Assembly: GCA_001430745.1 (NCBI GenBank)
Contig: KQ482027.1
Location: forward strand, 184,403 to 201,701
DNA length: 17,299 bases
From: Auxenochlorella pyrenoidosa
Taxonomy: Eukaryota; Chlorophyta; Trebouxiophyceae; Chlorellales; Chlorellaceae
Direction of reading: 5' to 3'
A model generated the notes under the pieces. The model made no database searches, was not told the DNA's origin, and worked only from the letters and a program-made list of their open reading frames with translations. Shown here piece by piece: positions 14,997 to 17,299 of the stretch (its first letter is position 1; every line of letters begins with the position of its first letter). A program made the position numbers and the translations under genes.

Positions 14997-17083
14997 ATGG
15001 CGCCTCTCAACGAGTATGAGCGGGCGCGGGCCGAGCGGATTGCTGCGAATAATGCGAAGATGATGGTGCGCAATGCTGGGATTGTTGTCCCCGAGCAGTG
15101 ATCAGATGGGCAGCGGGCGCCCCTAGGGCGCCCACGCTGTGGCGGAACCCCTCCAGCCAAGCCCCTTTCAAACTTGGCAAGGCTGGCAGGCGCCAGGAAC
15201 CCTGCCATTCTTCTTGGAGGACCGGGAAATGGTCTTGTGCCCGGCTCGTTCGCATCGCAACGCTGCATGTGCAGGGAGTGCCGGTTGCAGGATGCGACTG
15301 TTTGTGCCAGCCGTTGGCACCTGGAGGGCACACGCTGCCCCCTCTTCCCTGCCCCTACCCAGCATAATTCCCGCTGCCTGATCCGCGGAGAACCACAAGC
15401 CGCTGAGCCAATCCGTGGCCCCCGCTCCCTGCCCTCTGCAGTCCCTGGGCCTTGCCGACGCGGCGCAGCAGCTGCAGGTGGCGGCAGTGGCTTCCCAGCC
15501 GGCACGCCCCAAGGTCGCGCCACGCAAGCGCAAGCTGTACGAAATCGAGGTGGGCACAGGGACAGGCAACCGCACTGCTGAGAGGTGACCCGAGGAAACG
15601 GCCGCGCCACCTGCAACACCCGCACGCCCTGCCTGGAGCCGGGGCCATGCCTGGAGCCGGCTTGTGCTGCCAAGGAGCCCCCCACTCCCGCCCTGACGTA
15701 AGGGGGGCAGCCCTCGTATACACACATACAAAGCCCCCCCCTGCACTTGCCGGCCGCGGCCGCGCAGGTGGAGGTGCGGCGCTGCCGGCGGCTGCAGGGG
15801 GAGCTGCCAGAGTATAATGAGGAGGCGCTTGCTGACAAGGCGCTCGGCATCGACAGGTGGGCCGGGCAGAACAGAAAGCACAGAGCAGAAGAACAGAACA
15901 GCCGTGGGCAGCCATCACGACGTGCGTACCTCACAGAGGGATGAATCGTTGCGGCAGCGGTGCTGATTGCAGGGCAGCTGGGAGGAGTGTTCCTCCATGA
16001 CAGGCAGCCAGCCAGTTTTGAGGCTGCATCCGGTCTTGCTCCCCTGACGACAAAGTGGGGCGCGTGGCCTGCGACCATCACTCTGCACCCCTGCCCTCTC
16101 CCTCTCTACGGACCCTGCAGGCTGGACCTCATCTGCCGGCCACGGCGCCGCCGGGTGGGCATCGATCCCACCCAGCTGGCCGCCATCCGAGAGCGCCGCA
16201 TCAAGTGAGCCCCCGTTGCTTTGTCTTGGGTGTTCCTTTGTGCAGCGGCCCCGCTGCGTTCTCGCCCCTTTGCGGTCCCGCCGCCAGCTGCCGCCACGCT
16301 GCAGGCCTGGCAGGGCTGCTGCCTGTGGCTGGTGTTCAGCAGTGTCGTTACTCGTGCCCACATGGCGCCCCCCCACCCCACCCCAACCCCCCACCCACCG
16401 CTGCCCGTCAGGGATGTGGACGGCGAGGACGCAGAAGTGCCACGCGGTCCGGTCGACTCTGGCCTGGGTGTGCGCATCCAGGTGGGATGCGTGCACATAA
16501 TTGTATTCACTCACTGACTGACAACCCGCCGCGGCCTTACGATGGCATGCTTCCCTCGACCTGCGGCCTGGATTGGGTGTGCACACAGCCATGGCCATGG
16601 CCCCCACATGTGCGCTGCCGCTCCGCATCAAGCACCCAGCAGCAGCCGCGCACCGCCCAGCATTCGGCCCCCCTCCGCCACCCCCGCTGCTGCAGGGCGG
16701 CCGTGTCTACGACTCCAAGTATGGCGTGACCTGCCACTGGTGCCGCCAGAAGACGCTGGAGGAGCATGTGAGCCCCCCCCACCCCCACCACCACCCCCTC
16801 ATGGGGTGCCACCACAGCCGCTGCTTTGGGTTGCCTCTGTAGCCCCAGGCCCCGCGCGGGATGCCCCCACGGCTGCTGCTCTGGGTTGCAGACGATCTTT
16901 GAGGGTGTATGACAGCAGGCGCGCCCCACGCGTCGGCTGCCTGTGTGCCCGCCAGCCACGGAGGTGGCAACTCCCTGTGTCGCTGCCAGCCGCTTACAGC
17001 CTGGGAGCCTGTTGGTGCGCCCTGCAGGTCACCTGCACGCACCCAGACTGCGGCGGCGGCCGGCGCCTGGCCGTCTCCTTCTG
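14997..17083 (+). CDS. CDCA7: CDCA7-like protein with 4CXXC_R1 zinc finger, 3' end outside the window
   Basis: Seven exons are visible: 14997-15065, 15442-15549, 15768-15856, 16121-16204, 16412-16481, 16696-16767 and 17028-17083. All have GT-AG ends and consistent phases, giving 182 residues before the cut-off. The N-terminus LNEYERARAERIAANNAKMM joined to SLGLADAAQQL resembles the plant R1/CDCA7 opening (YE..R..RI..N...M..LGI.DL). A basic PRKRKLYEIE follows, then RRCRRLQGELPEYNEE. Residues 141-172 (GGRVYDSKYGVTCHWCRQKT, then VTCTHPDC) begin the 4CXXC_R1 zinc finger, with Cys153/Cys156 and Cys167/Cys172. In animals CDCA7 recruits and activates the remodeller HELLS (DDM1/LSH in plants) and supports DNA methylation maintenance. 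The first donor (GTGCGC at 15066) was chosen because it gives phase 0 and the family motif; reading on reaches a stop at 15099. Confidence 0.82.
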
Positions 17084-17299
17084 GTAAGCGCCGCGCCCCC
17101 GCCGGCAGGCCTGCTGCGTGTGTGGGACTGGTTCTCCCCCTTCTTCTATATAGCTGCAGAGGGAGGGGCCCATGCAAGGCAATCCTGCAGGCCTGGGGCT
17201 GTGGGCACCCTCCCATCAGGCTTCTGCCACGCCCCACGTCAGCCTCAACACCGACTGGCCATGCCACCCCCACCCCCCTACACGCTAACACACACACAC
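17084..17299 (+). other. Start of the next CDCA7-like intron, ending in a CA microsatellite
   Basis: Begins GTAAGC directly after exon 7. It contains a C-rich CCACCCCCACCCCCC tract and ends the window with CACACACAC. The remaining zinc-finger exons must lie beyond the window. Confidence 0.6.

Overview
The window looks like nuclear DNA of a GC-rich green alga, most likely a chlorophyte of the Trebouxiophyceae/Chlorophyceae kind. Every recognisable gene is eukaryotic and split by introns of roughly 130-700 bases. The introns have GTGCGC/GTGAGC-type donors and C-rich polypyrimidine tracts ending in TGCAG. TGTAA, the usual algal polyadenylation signal, follows several genes, and long Ala/Gln/Gly runs interrupt the proteins. 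I saw no bacterial, organellar, CRISPR or tRNA features.

Layout: (1) 64-2391, plus strand: 3' part of an AAAP-family amino acid transporter. (2) 2844-5949, minus strand: a six-exon PAK1IP1/Mak11 WD40 protein, a 60S ribosome biogenesis factor. (3) 6972-8312, plus strand: the complete four-exon gene for ribosomal protein eS21 (RPS21), divergent from (2). (4) 9799-10674 and 11753-12593, minus strand: two tandem paralogues of a Mug135-like family, duplicated together with their 3' flanks. (5) 13356-14757, minus strand: the WD40 methylosome protein WDR77/MEP50. (6) 14997-17083, plus strand: the 5' part of a CDCA7-type 4CXXC_R1 zinc-finger gene. Genes (5) and (6) share a short divergent promoter region.

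The most interesting element lies inside intron 5 of the PAK1IP1/Mak11 gene, on the host strand. Two 90-base copies of one element sit 229 bases apart. Their terminal stems differ by a compensatory base-pair change (T-A in one, C-G in the other). Each carries CUGA followed seven bases later by GUGAUGA, the spacing of internal D'/C' boxes in a C/D snoRNA. The stretch before the 3' box complements the conserved UUGCAGAAU of 5.8S rRNA, and the D-box+5 rule places methylation on the G that is 2'-O-methylated in human (Gm75) and plant (Gm79) 5.8S. I read this as a candidate duplicated intronic snoRNA with an unusual outer C/D pair, hosted by a gene whose product itself helps build the large subunit.

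Other points of note: two GC-AG introns, one with its donor inside a tandem repeat that also makes decoy donors; an unresolved splice phase in the transporter; a large hydrophilic insertion before the transporter's last membrane helix; a one-heptad length difference between the two Mug135-like paralogues; and a strong 11-bp hairpin in the last intron of RPS21. All gene models are manual splice predictions from consensus sites, reading-frame phase and recalled family sequences. No alignment or transcript data were available.
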